NCBI GenBank assembly: GCA_013289985.1
Contig: JABCYW010000045.1
Coordinates: 1-40,598 of the forward strand
DNA: 40,598 nucleotides
Direction of reading: 5' to 3'
Source: Betaproteobacteria bacterium
Lineage (GTDB): Bacteria > Pseudomonadota > Gammaproteobacteria > Burkholderiales > Burkholderiaceae_C
Shown: piece after piece, positions 16,097 through 23,996 of the stretch
Numbering within the stretch: the stretch's first letter is position 1
Layout: the number at the start of each line of letters is the position of its first letter
Notes under the pieces: generated by a model
What the model was told of the DNA's origin: nothing
Database searches by the model: none
Seen by the model: only the letters and a program-made list of their open reading frames with translations
Position numbers and translations under genes: made by a program

Positions 16097-16375
16097 TCAG
16101 GCGGCCTCCCGCTCGGCCGCCTGCAAGACTTCGTCGCTTACGCCGTGCTTCTTCAAGGCCTCGATCAGCCGCGCCTTCTGGCCGGAGGAAAACTGTGCCT
16201 CATCGCGGCGCAGGCCCTCGCTGAGGTAGGACTTCAGCAGGGTCTGGTAACCGACGAATCCACGCTGCGGGGCGATGGCCTTCATCGACTCGACCACATC
16301 CACGGGGATGCGTAGCGTGATCGAGGTCATTGCCCGGTCTTTCACCAGGCGGTGCTTGAGACGGTCAGAAAGCAT
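16097..16375 (-). CDS. brnA: BrnA-type antitoxin (ribbon-helix-helix)
   Basis: A 92-residue protein with ITLRIPVDVVESMKAIAP, a ribbon-helix-helix strand and helix, then GFVGYQTLLKSYLSEGLR, typical of BrnA/CopG-like antitoxins. The C-terminal KHGVSDEVLQAAEREAA is acidic and helical and could wrap the toxin. It lies directly downstream of the BrnT toxin gene and overlaps it by 11 bases, the usual brnT-brnA order. Antitoxins of this type dimerise, bind the operator and neutralise the RNase toxin. The ATG at 16375 is chosen for the gene overlap; an internal ATG at MTSITLRIP would give a 77-residue form starting just before the DNA-binding strand. Confidence 0.8.
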   Translation of the reverse strand: MLSDRLKHRLVKDRAMTSITLRIPVDVVESMKAIAPQRGFVGYQTLLKSYLSEGLRRDEAQFSSGQKARLIEALKKHGVSDEVLQAAEREAA

Positions 16376-16658
16376 AATGCTGCTCCTCGGAGAGCTCTGC
16401 GCGGCGCGCGGAAATGATGCGGATGAACTCGTCTTCCACCTCGATGTGGACGACATACAGCAACCGCCCCGAAGCATCGAACCCGATGGCCGCCTCCCGT
16501 GCCTCGTCATTGCGCGACGCCTGCACGAGCACGAACAGCGGGTCACCGAACACTGTGGACGCCTCTTCGAAGCGCACTCCATGTTTGGCCAGGTTCTTCT
16601 TCGCCTTCTCGGGATCCCAGACGAATGATTCGCCGTTCAGGTCGAAGTGGACGTCCAT
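16365..16658 (-). CDS. brnT: BrnT-type ribonuclease toxin
   Basis: A 97-residue protein with BrnT family hallmarks: FVWDPEKAKKNLAKHGVRF near the N-terminus, ASTVFGDPLFV, EAREAAIGFDASGRLLYVV and the C-terminal RIISARRAELSEEQHYAF. BrnT is a RelE-fold RNase that stops translation; the conserved WD-K-NL-KHG block and the RIISAR strand include its active-site residues. All are present and the frame is intact, so the toxin looks functional. The only plausible ATG is 16658, with a promoter -10 box ending just 6 bases before it. It is followed by brnA in an overlapping pair. Confidence 0.85.
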   Translation of the reverse strand: MDVHFDLNGESFVWDPEKAKKNLAKHGVRFEEASTVFGDPLFVLVQASRNDEAREAAIGFDASGRLLYVVHIEVEDEFIRIISARRAELSEEQHYAF

Positions 16659-16664
16659 GCCGGT

Positions 16665-16697
16665 ATTGTCCGCGATGTATTGTCATTGTCAATACAT
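16665..16697 (-). promoter_or_regulatory. brnTA promoter and dyad operator
   Basis: On the - strand, TTGACA (16692-16687) and GACAAT (16670-16665) are 16 bases apart. A perfect 8-bp inverted repeat, ATGTATTG (16675-16682) and CAATACAT (16690-16697), covers the spacer and the -35 box. This is where a ribbon-helix-helix antitoxin would bind to repress its own operon. The predicted transcription start falls on or next to the brnT ATG. Confidence 0.55.
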
Positions 16698-16747
16698 GAC
16701 GGCGTAGCGCAACGCCACCAGGGGGGGGCAAGACTCTTATCTACGGG

Positions 16748-17569
16748 CTAGCCCAGCAGGCTGAACACCGCCGGCACCCGATCCGGCAACTCGATCTTCG
16801 CGGCCTTCCACTGCGCCGCCGTCCTGCACAGCGACCAGCCCTCGGCCAGCGTCAGGCCGCAGCTGATGGCCAGCCGGGTGGTGGGCTGCAGCACCTCCAG
16901 CGCGGTCTCCAGCATCACCGCGTTGCGGTAGGGCGTCTCGATGAACACCTGCGTCTGCTGCAGGCGCTTGGACGTGGCCTCGAGCTCGCGCAGGCGGGCG
17001 CGGCGCGGGTTGGCCTCGCTCTGCAGGTAGCCGTGGAACACGAAGCTCTGGCCGTTGAGGCCGCTGGCGGCGATGGCCAGCGTGATCGAGCTCGGGCCGC
17101 TGAGCGCGATCACCGGGATGCCCAGGTCGTGGGCCGCGGCCACCAGCAGTGCGCCGGGGTCGGCCACGCCGGGCAGGCCGGCCTCGCTCAGCAGGCCGAT
17201 GTCGTGGCCTTCCAGCGCCGGGTTCAGCAGGAGCTCCCACGCCGAGGCCCGGGCCACCTCGGGCTTGGCCGGCGCGGGCGCGCTCTTCGCGGGCTTGCCG
17301 GGGATCACGCGCTGCGGGCCCTTGGGGGCGCGCGGCAGCTCCTCGATGAGCGTCTGCTGCAGCGGCTGGGCCAGCGGGGCGATCTTGTTGACGCGGTTGA
17401 GGAACGCGCGTGCGCTGCGCGAGTCCTCCACCACCCAGTGCAGGAGCCTGCTGGCCTGCGCGATGACGCCGCCGGCGATCACGTCGGTGAGCGGCACCTC
17501 GGCGGCGCCCAGGTCGAGGGCGTTGGGCATCAGCAGCAGGCGGCCAAAGGTCTTGTCGGAGGAGGTCAT
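16748..17569 (-). CDS. SAM-dependent methyltransferase, tetrapyrrole methylase (RsmI-like) family
   Basis: A 273-residue protein of the tetrapyrrole methylase superfamily. The core GLLSEAGLPGVADPGALLVA and VIALSGPSSITLAIAASGL match the SAM-binding region of RsmI, which 2'-O-methylates 16S rRNA C1402, and VFIETPYRN is a further family block. The N-terminal ~120 residues differ from RsmI, with a long Pro/Lys-rich linker, so this is probably a paralogous subfamily and not RsmI itself. ATG 17569 overlaps the maf stop, so the two are co-translated. A frameshifted copy of its 3' end lies on the far side of brnTA. Its substrate is unknown. Confidence 0.78.
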   Translation of the reverse strand: MTSSDKTFGRLLLMPNALDLGAAEVPLTDVIAGGVIAQASRLLHWVVEDSRSARAFLNRVNKIAPLAQPLQQTLIEELPRAPKGPQRVIPGKPAKSAPAPAKPEVARASAWELLLNPALEGHDIGLLSEAGLPGVADPGALLVAAAHDLGIPVIALSGPSSITLAIAASGLNGQSFVFHGYLQSEANPRRARLRELEATSKRLQQTQVFIETPYRNAVMLETALEVLQPTTRLAISCGLTLAEGWSLCRTAAQWKAAKIELPDRVPAVFSLLG

Positions 17570-18189
17570 TGCGGGGGTTCGGTGGAGGCGAGGGCGCGAG
17601 CGCGCAGCGGGTCGAGCCCGGCGGCGCGCAGCAGGGCGCAGGTCTGGATCAGCGGCAGGCCCACCAGCGCGGTGGGGTCGTCGGACTCTATCGCCTCCAG
17701 CAGCGCGATGCCCAGCGTCTCGCACTTGGCGCTGCCGGCGCAGTCGTAGGGCTGCTCGGTGCGCAGGTAGAACTCGATCTCGGCGTCGGTGAGCGTGCGA
17801 AAGCGCACCGGTACCGGCACGCAGCGCGCCTCGGCGAAGCCGGTGGACGCGCGTACGACGGCCAGCGCGGTCTGGAACACGATGGTGCGGCCGCTCATCG
17901 CGCGCAGCTGTTCGACGGCGCGCGCGTGGCTGCCGGGCTTGCCGATGGCCACGCCGTCGACGTCGGCCACCTGGTCGGCGCCGATCACCACGGCGTCGGG
18001 AAAGCGGCTCGCGAGCGCGCGCGCCTTCGCGAGCGCGAGGCGCGGGGCGAGCGTGGCGGGCGTCTCGCCGGGCAGCGGCGTCTCGTCGGTGCCCGGCGGC
18101 AGGGCCTGGAACGGAATGCGCAGGCGCTCCAGCAACTCGCGCCGGTAGCGCGAGGTGGAGGCCAGGATCAGCGGGGGGTCTCGGGACAT
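17566..18189 (-). CDS. maf: Maf-family nucleotide pyrophosphatase (YceF type)
   Basis: A 207-residue Maf protein, which hydrolyses non-canonical nucleoside triphosphates to monophosphates. LILASTSRYRRELLERL is the N-terminal signature, DETPLPGE the conserved acidic block and VVIGADQVADVDG the metal-binding region; CAGSAKCETLGIALLEAIE and TALVGLPLI follow. The overall match is closest to YceF, which acts on 7-methyl-GTP, rather than the dTTP/UTP-specific YhdE group. The start diverges from yceD across only 39 bases. The stop overlaps the methyltransferase start as ATGA. Confidence 0.88.
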   Translation of the reverse strand: MSRDPPLILASTSRYRRELLERLRIPFQALPPGTDETPLPGETPATLAPRLALAKARALASRFPDAVVIGADQVADVDGVAIGKPGSHARAVEQLRAMSGRTIVFQTALAVVRASTGFAEARCVPVPVRFRTLTDAEIEFYLRTEQPYDCAGSAKCETLGIALLEAIESDDPTALVGLPLIQTCALLRAAGLDPLRARALASTEPPQ

Positions 18190-18194
18190 GGCGG

Positions 18195-18222
18195 ATTGTC
18201 GCCTGCGTGCAGGGCCTAGAAT
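18195..18222 (+). promoter_or_regulatory. Likely promoter of yceD
   Basis: ATTGTC (18195-18200) and TAGAAT (18217-18222) are 16 bases apart in the 39-base maf/yceD gap. The -10 box ends 6 bases before the yceD ATG and no ribosome site is seen, which predicts a start of transcription at or near the A of ATG. Confidence 0.45.
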
Positions 18223-18228
18223 CTTTCG

Positions 18229-18852
18229 ATGACTTCTCCTGCCCTCGATCCGCTGCGCCTGAACGTGGCCAGCTTCGCCGCCGACGCCCTGGAGGCCGAG
18301 GGCGACTGGGCCATTGCCGAGCTGCCGCGCCTGGCCGACAGCGAATGCCCGCTGGATGCCGGCTCGCCCCTGAAGGCCAAGGCCGATGCGCCCAAGGCGC
18401 CGCCACGCGCCGCGAGCGATCTCACGCGCCGCGTGCGCTGGCGCGCGACCGGCTCGCACCGTCCGGTGGGCGGCGAGAACCAGGTCTGGATGCACCTGGA
18501 AGCCGACGCCGACGTGGTGCTGCAATGCCAGCGCTGCCTGCTGCCGCTGGACGAGGCGGTGCACGTGGATCGCCACTTCCGCTTCGTGGCCGACGAGGAC
18601 ACCGCCGCCGCGCTCGACGACGAGATCGAGGACGAGGTGCTCGCGCTGCCCAGGGCGCTGAACCTGCGCGACCTGGTGGAGGACGAGATGCTGCTCGCGC
18701 TGCCGCTGGTGCCGCGCCACGACGTGTGCCCGGAGGCCGTGCCGCTGCAGTTCGGCGACGTGGCGGAAGTCGAGGAGAAGGCCAATCCGTTCGCGAGCCT
18801 GGCGCTGCTGCGCAAGGACAAGGACGGCGACGGCGGCCCCGACATCGCCTGA
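18229..18852 (+). CDS. yceD: YceD/DUF177 family protein
   Basis: A 207-residue protein of the DUF177 family, which in most bacteria is encoded next to rpmF and has been linked to 23S rRNA accumulation. The family cysteine pair is visible in VVLQCQRCLLPLDEAV, with a third cysteine in RHDVCPE. The region between them is acidic (EDEVLALPRALNLRDLVEDE), as in homologues. Here metK separates it from rpmF, which is unusual. The N-terminal 70 residues are less conserved and Ala/Pro-rich. The molecular role is not established. Confidence 0.85.
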   Translation: MTSPALDPLRLNVASFAADALEAEGDWAIAELPRLADSECPLDAGSPLKAKADAPKAPPRAASDLTRRVRWRATGSHRPVGGENQVWMHLEADADVVLQCQRCLLPLDEAVHVDRHFRFVADEDTAAALDDEIEDEVLALPRALNLRDLVEDEMLLALPLVPRHDVCPEAVPLQFGDVAEVEEKANPFASLALLRKDKDGDGGPDIA

Positions 18853-18876
18853 TATGCGTGGGATAGCTGTCCCTTA

Positions 18877-19041
18877 TCCGCGTCTGGTCTACGCGGACGC
18901 TCGTACAATGTCCAGATCGCCGAGTTAACTGAACAACTTGTGGGGCGATTCACAAATTCCACTAAAGCGTTCGCCGGGCATCACGCGCAAAGACGGCCGA
19001 ACGCAGCTTCCCTTGGACCTGCGCACCTGGAGCTTTGACAC
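18877..19041 (+). promoter_or_regulatory. metK upstream region: hairpin, -10 box and long leader
   Basis: TCCGCGT (18877-18883) pairs perfectly with ACGCGGA (18891-18897) around a 7-base loop; it may end the yceD transcript, though no T-run follows. A TACAAT (18904-18909) resembles a -10 box without a good -35. Transcription from it would give a leader of about 125 bases before metK. The leader has no reading frame I trust. I do not recognise a known SAM riboswitch in it. Confidence 0.35.
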
Positions 19042-20223
19042 GTGGCGAACGACTTCCTCTTCACTTCCGAATCCGTTTCGGAAGGTCACCCGGACAAGGT
19101 CGCGGATCAGATCTCGGACGCGATCCTCGACGCGATCTTCGAGCAGGACCCGCTCTCGCGCGTCGCGGCCGAGACCCTGTGCAACACCGGCCTGGTCGTC
19201 CTCGCCGGCGAGATCACCACCCAGGCCAACGTCGACTACATCCAGGTCGCGCGCGACACCATCAAGCGCATCGGCTACGACAACACCGAGTACGGCATCG
19301 ACTACAAGGGCTGCGCCGTGCTCGTGGCCTACGACAAGCAGAGCAACGACATCGCCCAGGGCGTCGACCGCGCGAGCGACGACTACCTGAACCTCGGCGC
19401 CGGCGACCAGGGCCTGATGTTCGGCTACGCCTGCGACGAGACGCCCGAGCTGATGCCCGCGCCCATCTACTACGCGCACCGCCTCGTCGAGCGCCAGGCG
19501 CAGCTGCGCAAGGACGGCCGCCTGCCGTTCCTGCGTCCCGACGCCAAGAGCCAGGTCACGATGCGCTACGTCGACGGCAAGCCGCACTCCATCGACACGG
19601 TGGTGCTGTCGAGCCAGCACGCGCCCGAGATGAGCGACGGCGCCAAGATGAAGCCCGAGTTCGTCGAGGCCGTCATCGAGGAGATCATCAAGCCGGTGCT
19701 GCCGGCCGAGTGGCTCAAGGAGACACGCTTCCTGGTGAACCCCACCGGCCGCTTCGTCATCGGCGGCCCGCAGGGCGACTGCGGCCTCACCGGCCGCAAG
19801 ATCATCGTCGACACCTACGGCGGCGCCTGCCCGCACGGCGGCGGCGCGTTCTCGGGCAAGGATCCGACCAAGGTCGACCGCTCGGCCGCCTATGCCGCCC
19901 GCTACGTGGCCAAGAACATCGTCAAGGCCGGCCTGGCGCGCCAGTGCCAGATCCAGGTGGCCTACGCCATCGGGGTGGCTAAGCCGATGAACGTCACGGT
20001 CTACACCGAAGGCACCGGCGTCATCCCCGACGACAAGATCGCCCAGCTGGTCAACGAGCTGTTCGACCTGCGCCCGAAGGGCATCATCCAGATGCTGGAC
20101 CTGCTGCGCCCGATCTACCAGAAGACCGCCGCCTACGGCCACTTCGGCCGCGAGGAGCCGGAGTTCACGTGGGAGCGCACGGACAAGGTGCAGGCGCTGC
20201 GGGACGCTGCCGGCCTGAAGTGA
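19042..20223 (+). CDS. metK: S-adenosylmethionine synthetase
   Basis: A 393-residue enzyme that makes S-adenosylmethionine from ATP and methionine. [20 protein letters not shown] at the N-terminus contains the ATP-binding histidine. The hexapeptide region [15 protein letters not shown] and the phosphate-binding P-loop [19 protein letters not shown] are both intact. Length and motifs are as in other proteobacterial MetK. The start is GTG 19042, giving (M)[10 protein letters not shown], the family N-terminus; TGGAG lies some distance upstream. A strong hairpin follows 10 bases after the stop and a separate promoter serves rpmF, so metK looks like its own transcription unit. Confidence 0.96.
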   Translation: MANDFLFTSESVSEGHPDKVADQISDAILDAIFEQDPLSRVAAETLCNTGLVVLAGEITTQANVDYIQVARDTIKRIGYDNTEYGIDYKGCAVLVAYDKQSNDIAQGVDRASDDYLNLGAGDQGLMFGYACDETPELMPAPIYYAHRLVERQAQLRKDGRLPFLRPDAKSQVTMRYVDGKPHSIDTVVLSSQHAPEMSDGAKMKPEFVEAVIEEIIKPVLPAEWLKETRFLVNPTGRFVIGGPQGDCGLTGRKIIVDTYGGACPHGGGAFSGKDPTKVDRSAAYAARYVAKNIVKAGLARQCQIQVAYAIGVAKPMNVTVYTEGTGVIPDDKIAQLVNELFDLRPKGIIQMLDLLRPIYQKTAAYGHFGREEPEFTWERTDKVQALRDAAGLK

Positions 20224-20233
20224 CCGGCGCACT

Positions 20234-20255
20234 GCCGTCCTGCGCGCAGGACGGC
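20234..20255 (+). terminator. metK terminator hairpin
   Basis: An 11-bp perfect palindrome, GCCGTCCTGCG followed at once by its complement CGCAGGACGGC, starts 11 bases after the metK stop. The downstream stretch (GTCATCGTCTCTTTG) is only moderately T-rich, so termination efficiency is uncertain. Confidence 0.6.
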
Positions 20256-20267
20256 GTCATCGTCTCT

Positions 20268-20295
20268 TTGCGACTCGCCCTAAATGCGTTATGAT
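20268..20295 (+). promoter_or_regulatory. Promoter of the rpmF-plsX-fab operon
   Basis: TTGCGA (20268-20273) and TATGAT (20290-20295) are 16 bases apart, a good sigma-70 match. Transcription would start near 20302, leaving a leader of about 104 bases ahead of rpmF. Confidence 0.6.
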
Positions 20296-20369
20296 CGCAG
20301 GCTTTCCCCAATCTTTGCCCGCCGCTGCATCGCTTGCAGCTCGCAGCAAGGGCATGGGTTCACAGAACG

Positions 20370-20387
20370 GCCGCTGGCGTCAGCGGC
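20370..20387 (+). promoter_or_regulatory. Leader hairpin upstream of the rpmF ribosome site
   Basis: GCCGCTG (20370-20376) pairs with CAGCGGC (20381-20387) around the 4-base loop GCGT. The stem ends 5 bases before AGGAG, the rpmF ribosome-binding site, so it could influence rpmF translation. The regulatory role is inference. Confidence 0.4.
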
Positions 20388-20405
20388 GTTCCCAGGAGTT
20401 TCAAA

Positions 20406-20588
20406 ATGGCTGTTCAGCAAAACAAGAAGTCGCCCTCCAAGCGCGGCATGCACCGTTCGCACAATGCGCTGACCACCCCGGGCACGGCGATCGAAGCCAC
20501 CACGGGTGAAGTGCACCTGCGCCACCACATCAGCCCGACCGGCTTCTACCGTGGCCGCAAGGTACTGAAGACCAAGGCCGACGCCTGA
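20406..20588 (+). CDS. rpmF: 50S ribosomal protein L32
   Basis: A 60-residue ribosomal protein. [20 protein letters not shown] is the standard betaproteobacterial L32 N-terminus, followed by [20 protein letters not shown]. It lacks the zinc-binding cysteines found in some L32 proteins, as expected for this group. ATG 20406 has AGGAG about 7 bases upstream; in-frame starts further up belong to the leader. It opens the fatty-acid synthesis cluster, a linkage conserved across many bacteria. Confidence 0.97.
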   Translation: MAVQQNKKSPSKRGMHRSHNALTTPGTAIEATTGEVHLRHHISPTGFYRGRKVLKTKADA

Positions 20589-20598
20589 TCTTCCAGGC

Positions 20599-20619
20599 GG
20601 CTGCGTCTTCGCCGCAGCC
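20599..20619 (+). other. Hairpin in the rpmF-plsX spacer
   Basis: GGCTGCG (20599-20605) pairs with CGCAGCC (20613-20619) around a 7-base loop, 10 bases after the rpmF stop. With no T-run it could be an attenuator or a processing site that separates abundant rpmF mRNA from the fab genes. The rest of this 222-base spacer shows nothing else I can name. Confidence 0.4.
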
Positions 20620-20810
20620 TCGGTCGCGCGCTCGCGCGCCAGCCCACCCGCACCCCTGCCTTGCAGCGTCCTTCGCCTCCGGTCGATGACGCGGCTTGGC
20701 TGTTTCCGATGCTGCGCGGGGTCATTCGGGTTGATAGGTGGCGGCCTGACAGGCGCGTCTGATATGGTCCCGGATTGCTGGAAACAAGATCGGCCCGACC
20801 GATCACGACT

Positions 20811-21902
20811 GTGATTCAACCTGTACACCTGACACCCCGAACGCGTGTTCGCCTGGCGGTGGACTGCATGGGCGGCGACCACGGCCCATCCGTGACGTTG
20901 CCGGCGTGCAAGGCGTTCCTCGACGGTCATCCCGATGCCGAACTGCTGCTGGTCGGCAGCCCCGGTGCGTTGGCGCCCGCCACCGACTGGCCGCGCTGCA
21001 CGCTGATCTCCGCGAGCCAGGTCGTCACGATGGATGACACGGTGGAGACGGCGCTGCGCCGCAAGCGCGATTCGTCGATGCGCGTGGCCATCGAGCAGTT
21101 GAAGGCCAATGAATCCGGCAACGCCGCCGCCGACGTCTGCGTGTCGGCCGGCAACACCGGCGCGCTGATGGCGGTGTCGCGCTACCTGCTCAAGACCATG
21201 GACGGCATCGATCGCCCCGCGATCGCCACGTTCATGCCCACCATCCAGGACACGTTCACCTGCGTGCTGGATCTCGGCGCCAACGTCGACTGCACGGCCG
21301 AGCACCTGATGCAGTTCGCCGTGATGGGCAGCGCGCTGGTTACGGCCACCGAAGGCCGCGCCGAGCCGGTCGTCGGCCTGCTCAACATCGGCGAGGAAAT
21401 GATCAAGGGCAGCGAGGTCATCAAGCGCGCGGGCGAACTGCTGCGCACGGTGGCCGACCACGGGCACCTGAACTACCTCGGCAACGTCGAGGGCGACGAC
21501 ATCTTCAAGGGCACCGTGGACGTCGTCGTCTGCGACGGCTTCGTGGGCAACGTCGCGTTGAAGAGCAACGAAGGCGTGGCCAAGATGATGAAGGCCATGA
21601 TCCGCCAGGAATTCGAGCGCAACCTGTTCACGAAGCTGGCCGCGCTGGTGGCCATGCCCGTGCTGCGCCGCTTCCAGGCCCGCGTCGATCCGCGCCGCTA
21701 CAACGGCGCCGCGCTGCTGGGCCTCAAGGGCCTCGTCTTCAAGAGCCATGGCGGCGCCGACGCATTCTCGTTCGGCCAGGCGCTCATCCGCGCGCATCAC
21801 GCCGCGCGCAACCGACTGCTCGACGGCGTGCACGACGCCATCGTCGACACCATGCAGGCCTTGCCGCCCACCGGCGGCGAATCGGTGCCGCAGGCCGCTT
21901 GA
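20811..21902 (+). CDS. plsX: Phosphate acyltransferase PlsX
   Basis: A 363-residue enzyme that converts acyl-ACP to acyl-phosphate for phospholipid synthesis. [18 protein letters not shown] is the invariant N-terminal signature; [47 protein letters not shown] and [19 protein letters not shown] follow in the family order. No ATG precedes the conserved region. GTG 20811 gives a 10-residue lead-in, while TTG 20775 would add 12 more residues; neither has a clear ribosome site, so the start is uncertain. It sits between rpmF and fabH as in most proteobacteria. Confidence 0.95.
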   Translation: MIQPVHLTPRTRVRLAVDCMGGDHGPSVTLPACKAFLDGHPDAELLLVGSPGALAPATDWPRCTLISASQVVTMDDTVETALRRKRDSSMRVAIEQLKANESGNAAADVCVSAGNTGALMAVSRYLLKTMDGIDRPAIATFMPTIQDTFTCVLDLGANVDCTAEHLMQFAVMGSALVTATEGRAEPVVGLLNIGEEMIKGSEVIKRAGELLRTVADHGHLNYLGNVEGDDIFKGTVDVVVCDGFVGNVALKSNEGVAKMMKAMIRQEFERNLFTKLAALVAMPVLRRFQARVDPRRYNGAALLGLKGLVFKSHGGADAFSFGQALIRAHHAARNRLLDGVHDAIVDTMQALPPTGGESVPQAA

Positions 21903-21959
21903 GCGGTTTTGCGGTCTGATGACGCCTGTTTAGATGCACGCATTGGGGAGTACTCTCAA

Positions 21960-22943
21960 ATTAATGCCGTTAGACATTCCCGCATCGCCGGCACCGGCAG
22001 CGATCTGCCGCCGCTTCGCCTGACGAACGACGACCTGGTACAGATGCTCGCCAAGCGCGGCGTCGAGACCTCCGACGACTGGATCGTGGAGCGCACCGGC
22101 ATCCGCGCGCGCCATTTCGTGGCTGACGACGTGAACGCCAGCGACCTGGCCACCGCCGCCGCGCAGCGCGCGCTGGAGGCGGCCGGGCTGGCGGCCACCG
22201 ACATCGACCTCATCATCGTGGCCACGTCCACGCCCGACATGGTGTTCCCGTCCACGGCCAGCATCGTGCAGCGCAAGCTGGGCGTGCACGGCTGCGCCGC
22301 GTTCGACGTGCAGGCCGTGTGCTCGGGCTTCATCTACGCGCTGAGCGTGGCCGACGCGATGATCAAGGCCGGCGGCGCCAACCGCGCGCTGGTGATCGGC
22401 GCCGAGGTGTTCTCGCGCCTGCTCGACTTCGACGACCGCACCACCTGCGTGCTGTTCGGCGACGGCGCGGGCGCGGTCGTGCTGGAGGCCTCCCACAAGC
22501 CCGGCGTGGTGGCCACCAAGCTGCACGCCGATGGCCGCCACCTGGAGATCCTGTGCACGCCCGGCACCGTCAGCGGCGGCAGGATCTTGGGCGACCCGCT
22601 GCTGAAGATGGACGGCCCCGCCGTGTTCAAGCTGGCCGTGGGCGTGCTGGGCGACGTGGCCAACGAGGTGCTCGCGCTGGCCGGACGCACGACTTCCGAC
22701 GTCGATTGGCTCGTGCCGCACCAGGCGAACATCCGTATCATGCAGAGCACGGCCCGCAAGCTCAAGCTGCCCGCGGACCGCGTGGTGGTCACGGTGGCCG
22801 AACACGGCAACACGTCGGCCGCCTCCATTCCGCTGGCGCTCGACGTGGCCGTCCGTTCCGGCCAGGTGCAGCGCGGGCAGCGCCTGCTGCTTGAAGGCGT
22901 CGGCGGTGGCTTCACCTGGGGTGCTGCCCTCGTCGACTATTGA
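21960..22943 (+). CDS. fabH: Beta-ketoacyl-ACP synthase III (FabH), apparent non-ATG start
   Basis: This enzyme condenses acetyl-CoA with malonyl-ACP to start fatty acid synthesis. The catalytic triad is visible (numbered from 21960): C121 in [10 protein letters not shown]254 in [10 protein letters not shown] and N284 in EHGNTSAAS. The C-terminal [16 protein letters not shown] is also typical. The conserved N-terminus ([10 protein letters not shown]) has no ATG, GTG or TTG nearby in frame. The codon that would give a normal N-terminus is ATT 21960, with GGGGAG 9 bases upstream. The nearest standard start is TTG 21909, adding 17 unrelated residues without a good ribosome site. A nearby ATG at 21964 is out of frame. 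The body of the gene is certain; only the start is open. Confidence 0.93.
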   Translation: MNAVRHSRIAGTGSDLPPLRLTNDDLVQMLAKRGVETSDDWIVERTGIRARHFVADDVNASDLATAAAQRALEAAGLAATDIDLIIVATSTPDMVFPSTASIVQRKLGVHGCAAFDVQAVCSGFIYALSVADAMIKAGGANRALVIGAEVFSRLLDFDDRTTCVLFGDGAGAVVLEASHKPGVVATKLHADGRHLEILCTPGTVSGGRILGDPLLKMDGPAVFKLAVGVLGDVANEVLALAGRTTSDVDWLVPHQANIRIMQSTARKLKLPADRVVVTVAEHGNTSAASIPLALDVAVRSGQVQRGQRLLLEGVGGGFTWGAALVDY

Positions 22944-22999
22944 GACACAGGCGGCACGCACCGTGCTGCCTTGAAGAGAACAACAAGATTTCAAATCCC

Positions 23000-23938
23000 A
23001 TGACCGCATTCGCATTCGTCTTCCCCGGCCAAGGCTCGCAGAGCGTCGGCATGCTCGACGCCTGGGGCAACCACCCGGCCATCGCCTCCACGCTGCAGGA
23101 AGCCTCCGCCGCGCTCGGCGAGGACATCGGCCGCCTGATCCACGACGGCCCCAAGGAACAGCTGGACCTCACCACCAACACCCAGCCGGTGATGCTCACC
23201 GCCGGCATCGCCGCCTACCGTGCCTGGCGCGCCGAGGGCGGCGCCACGCCGGCCGCGGTGGCGGGCCATTCGCTGGGCGAGTACACGGCCCTCGTTGCGG
23301 CCGGCGTGCTGACGCTGGCCGATGCGCTGCCGCTGGTGCGCCTGCGCGCCACCGCCATGCAGGAAGCCGTGCCCGTGGGCGTGGGCGCGATGGCCGCCAT
23401 CCTGGGCCTGGACGCGCAGGCCGTGCGCGACGGCTGCAAGGCGGCCGCCGCGGCCAGCGGCGAGGTGGTCGAGGCCGTGAACTTCAACGATCCCAGGCAG
23501 GTGGTCATCGCCGGCACCAAGGCCGGCGTGGAGAAGGCCTGCGAGATGCTCAAGGCCGCGGGTGCCAAGCGCGCGCTGCCGCTGCCGGTGTCGGCGCCGT
23601 TCCACTCCAGCCTGATGAAGCCCGCGGCCGTGCGCCTGCAGGCCGCGCTGGAGAAGGTCACGCTGAACGCGCCGGCCATCCCCGTCGTCAACAACATCGA
23701 CGTCGCCTCGCCGGCCGACGCCGCGGCCATCCGCGACGCGCTGGTGCGCCAGGCCGCCGGGCCCGTGCGCTGGGTGGAGCTGGTGCAGTCGCTCAAGTCG
23801 CGCGGCATCACGCACGTGGTGGAGTGCGGCCCGGGCAAGGTGCTGGCCGGCATGGCCAAGCGCATCGACGGCGAGCTCGTCACGGGTTCCATCTACGATC
23901 CGGCGACGCTGGCCGAGGTGAAGGGGGTGCTGGCATGA
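23000..23938 (+). CDS. fabD: Malonyl-CoA:ACP transacylase
   Basis: A 312-residue enzyme that loads malonate from CoA onto ACP. FVFPGQGSQSVGML is the N-terminal motif, GHSLGEYTALVAAG holds the nucleophile S91, and LPVSAPFHSSLMKPAA contains the catalytic histidine. VVECGPGKVLAGMAKRI closes the domain. Length and motifs are normal. The ATG is 56 bases after fabH, preceded by an A-rich stretch, and the gene belongs to the fab operon. Confidence 0.95.
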   Translation: MTAFAFVFPGQGSQSVGMLDAWGNHPAIASTLQEASAALGEDIGRLIHDGPKEQLDLTTNTQPVMLTAGIAAYRAWRAEGGATPAAVAGHSLGEYTALVAAGVLTLADALPLVRLRATAMQEAVPVGVGAMAAILGLDAQAVRDGCKAAAAASGEVVEAVNFNDPRQVVIAGTKAGVEKACEMLKAAGAKRALPLPVSAPFHSSLMKPAAVRLQAALEKVTLNAPAIPVVNNIDVASPADAAAIRDALVRQAAGPVRWVELVQSLKSRGITHVVECGPGKVLAGMAKRIDGELVTGSIYDPATLAEVKGVLA

Positions 23939-23996
23939 GCCCGCACGGCCGCCCGAAGGGCGAATTGACCGCAGCGCGAAGCGCGGAGGTTTCCCG

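Noticed and set aside
16097-16582. A 161-residue form of the BrnA antitoxin
   Set aside because: The extra N-terminal part is an out-of-frame reading of brnT. The overlap start at 16375 gives the family length.
18870-18900. CTTATC near metK as the start of a SAM-I riboswitch
   Set aside because: Only those six bases match. The rest of the SAM-I core and its four-way junction are not visible.
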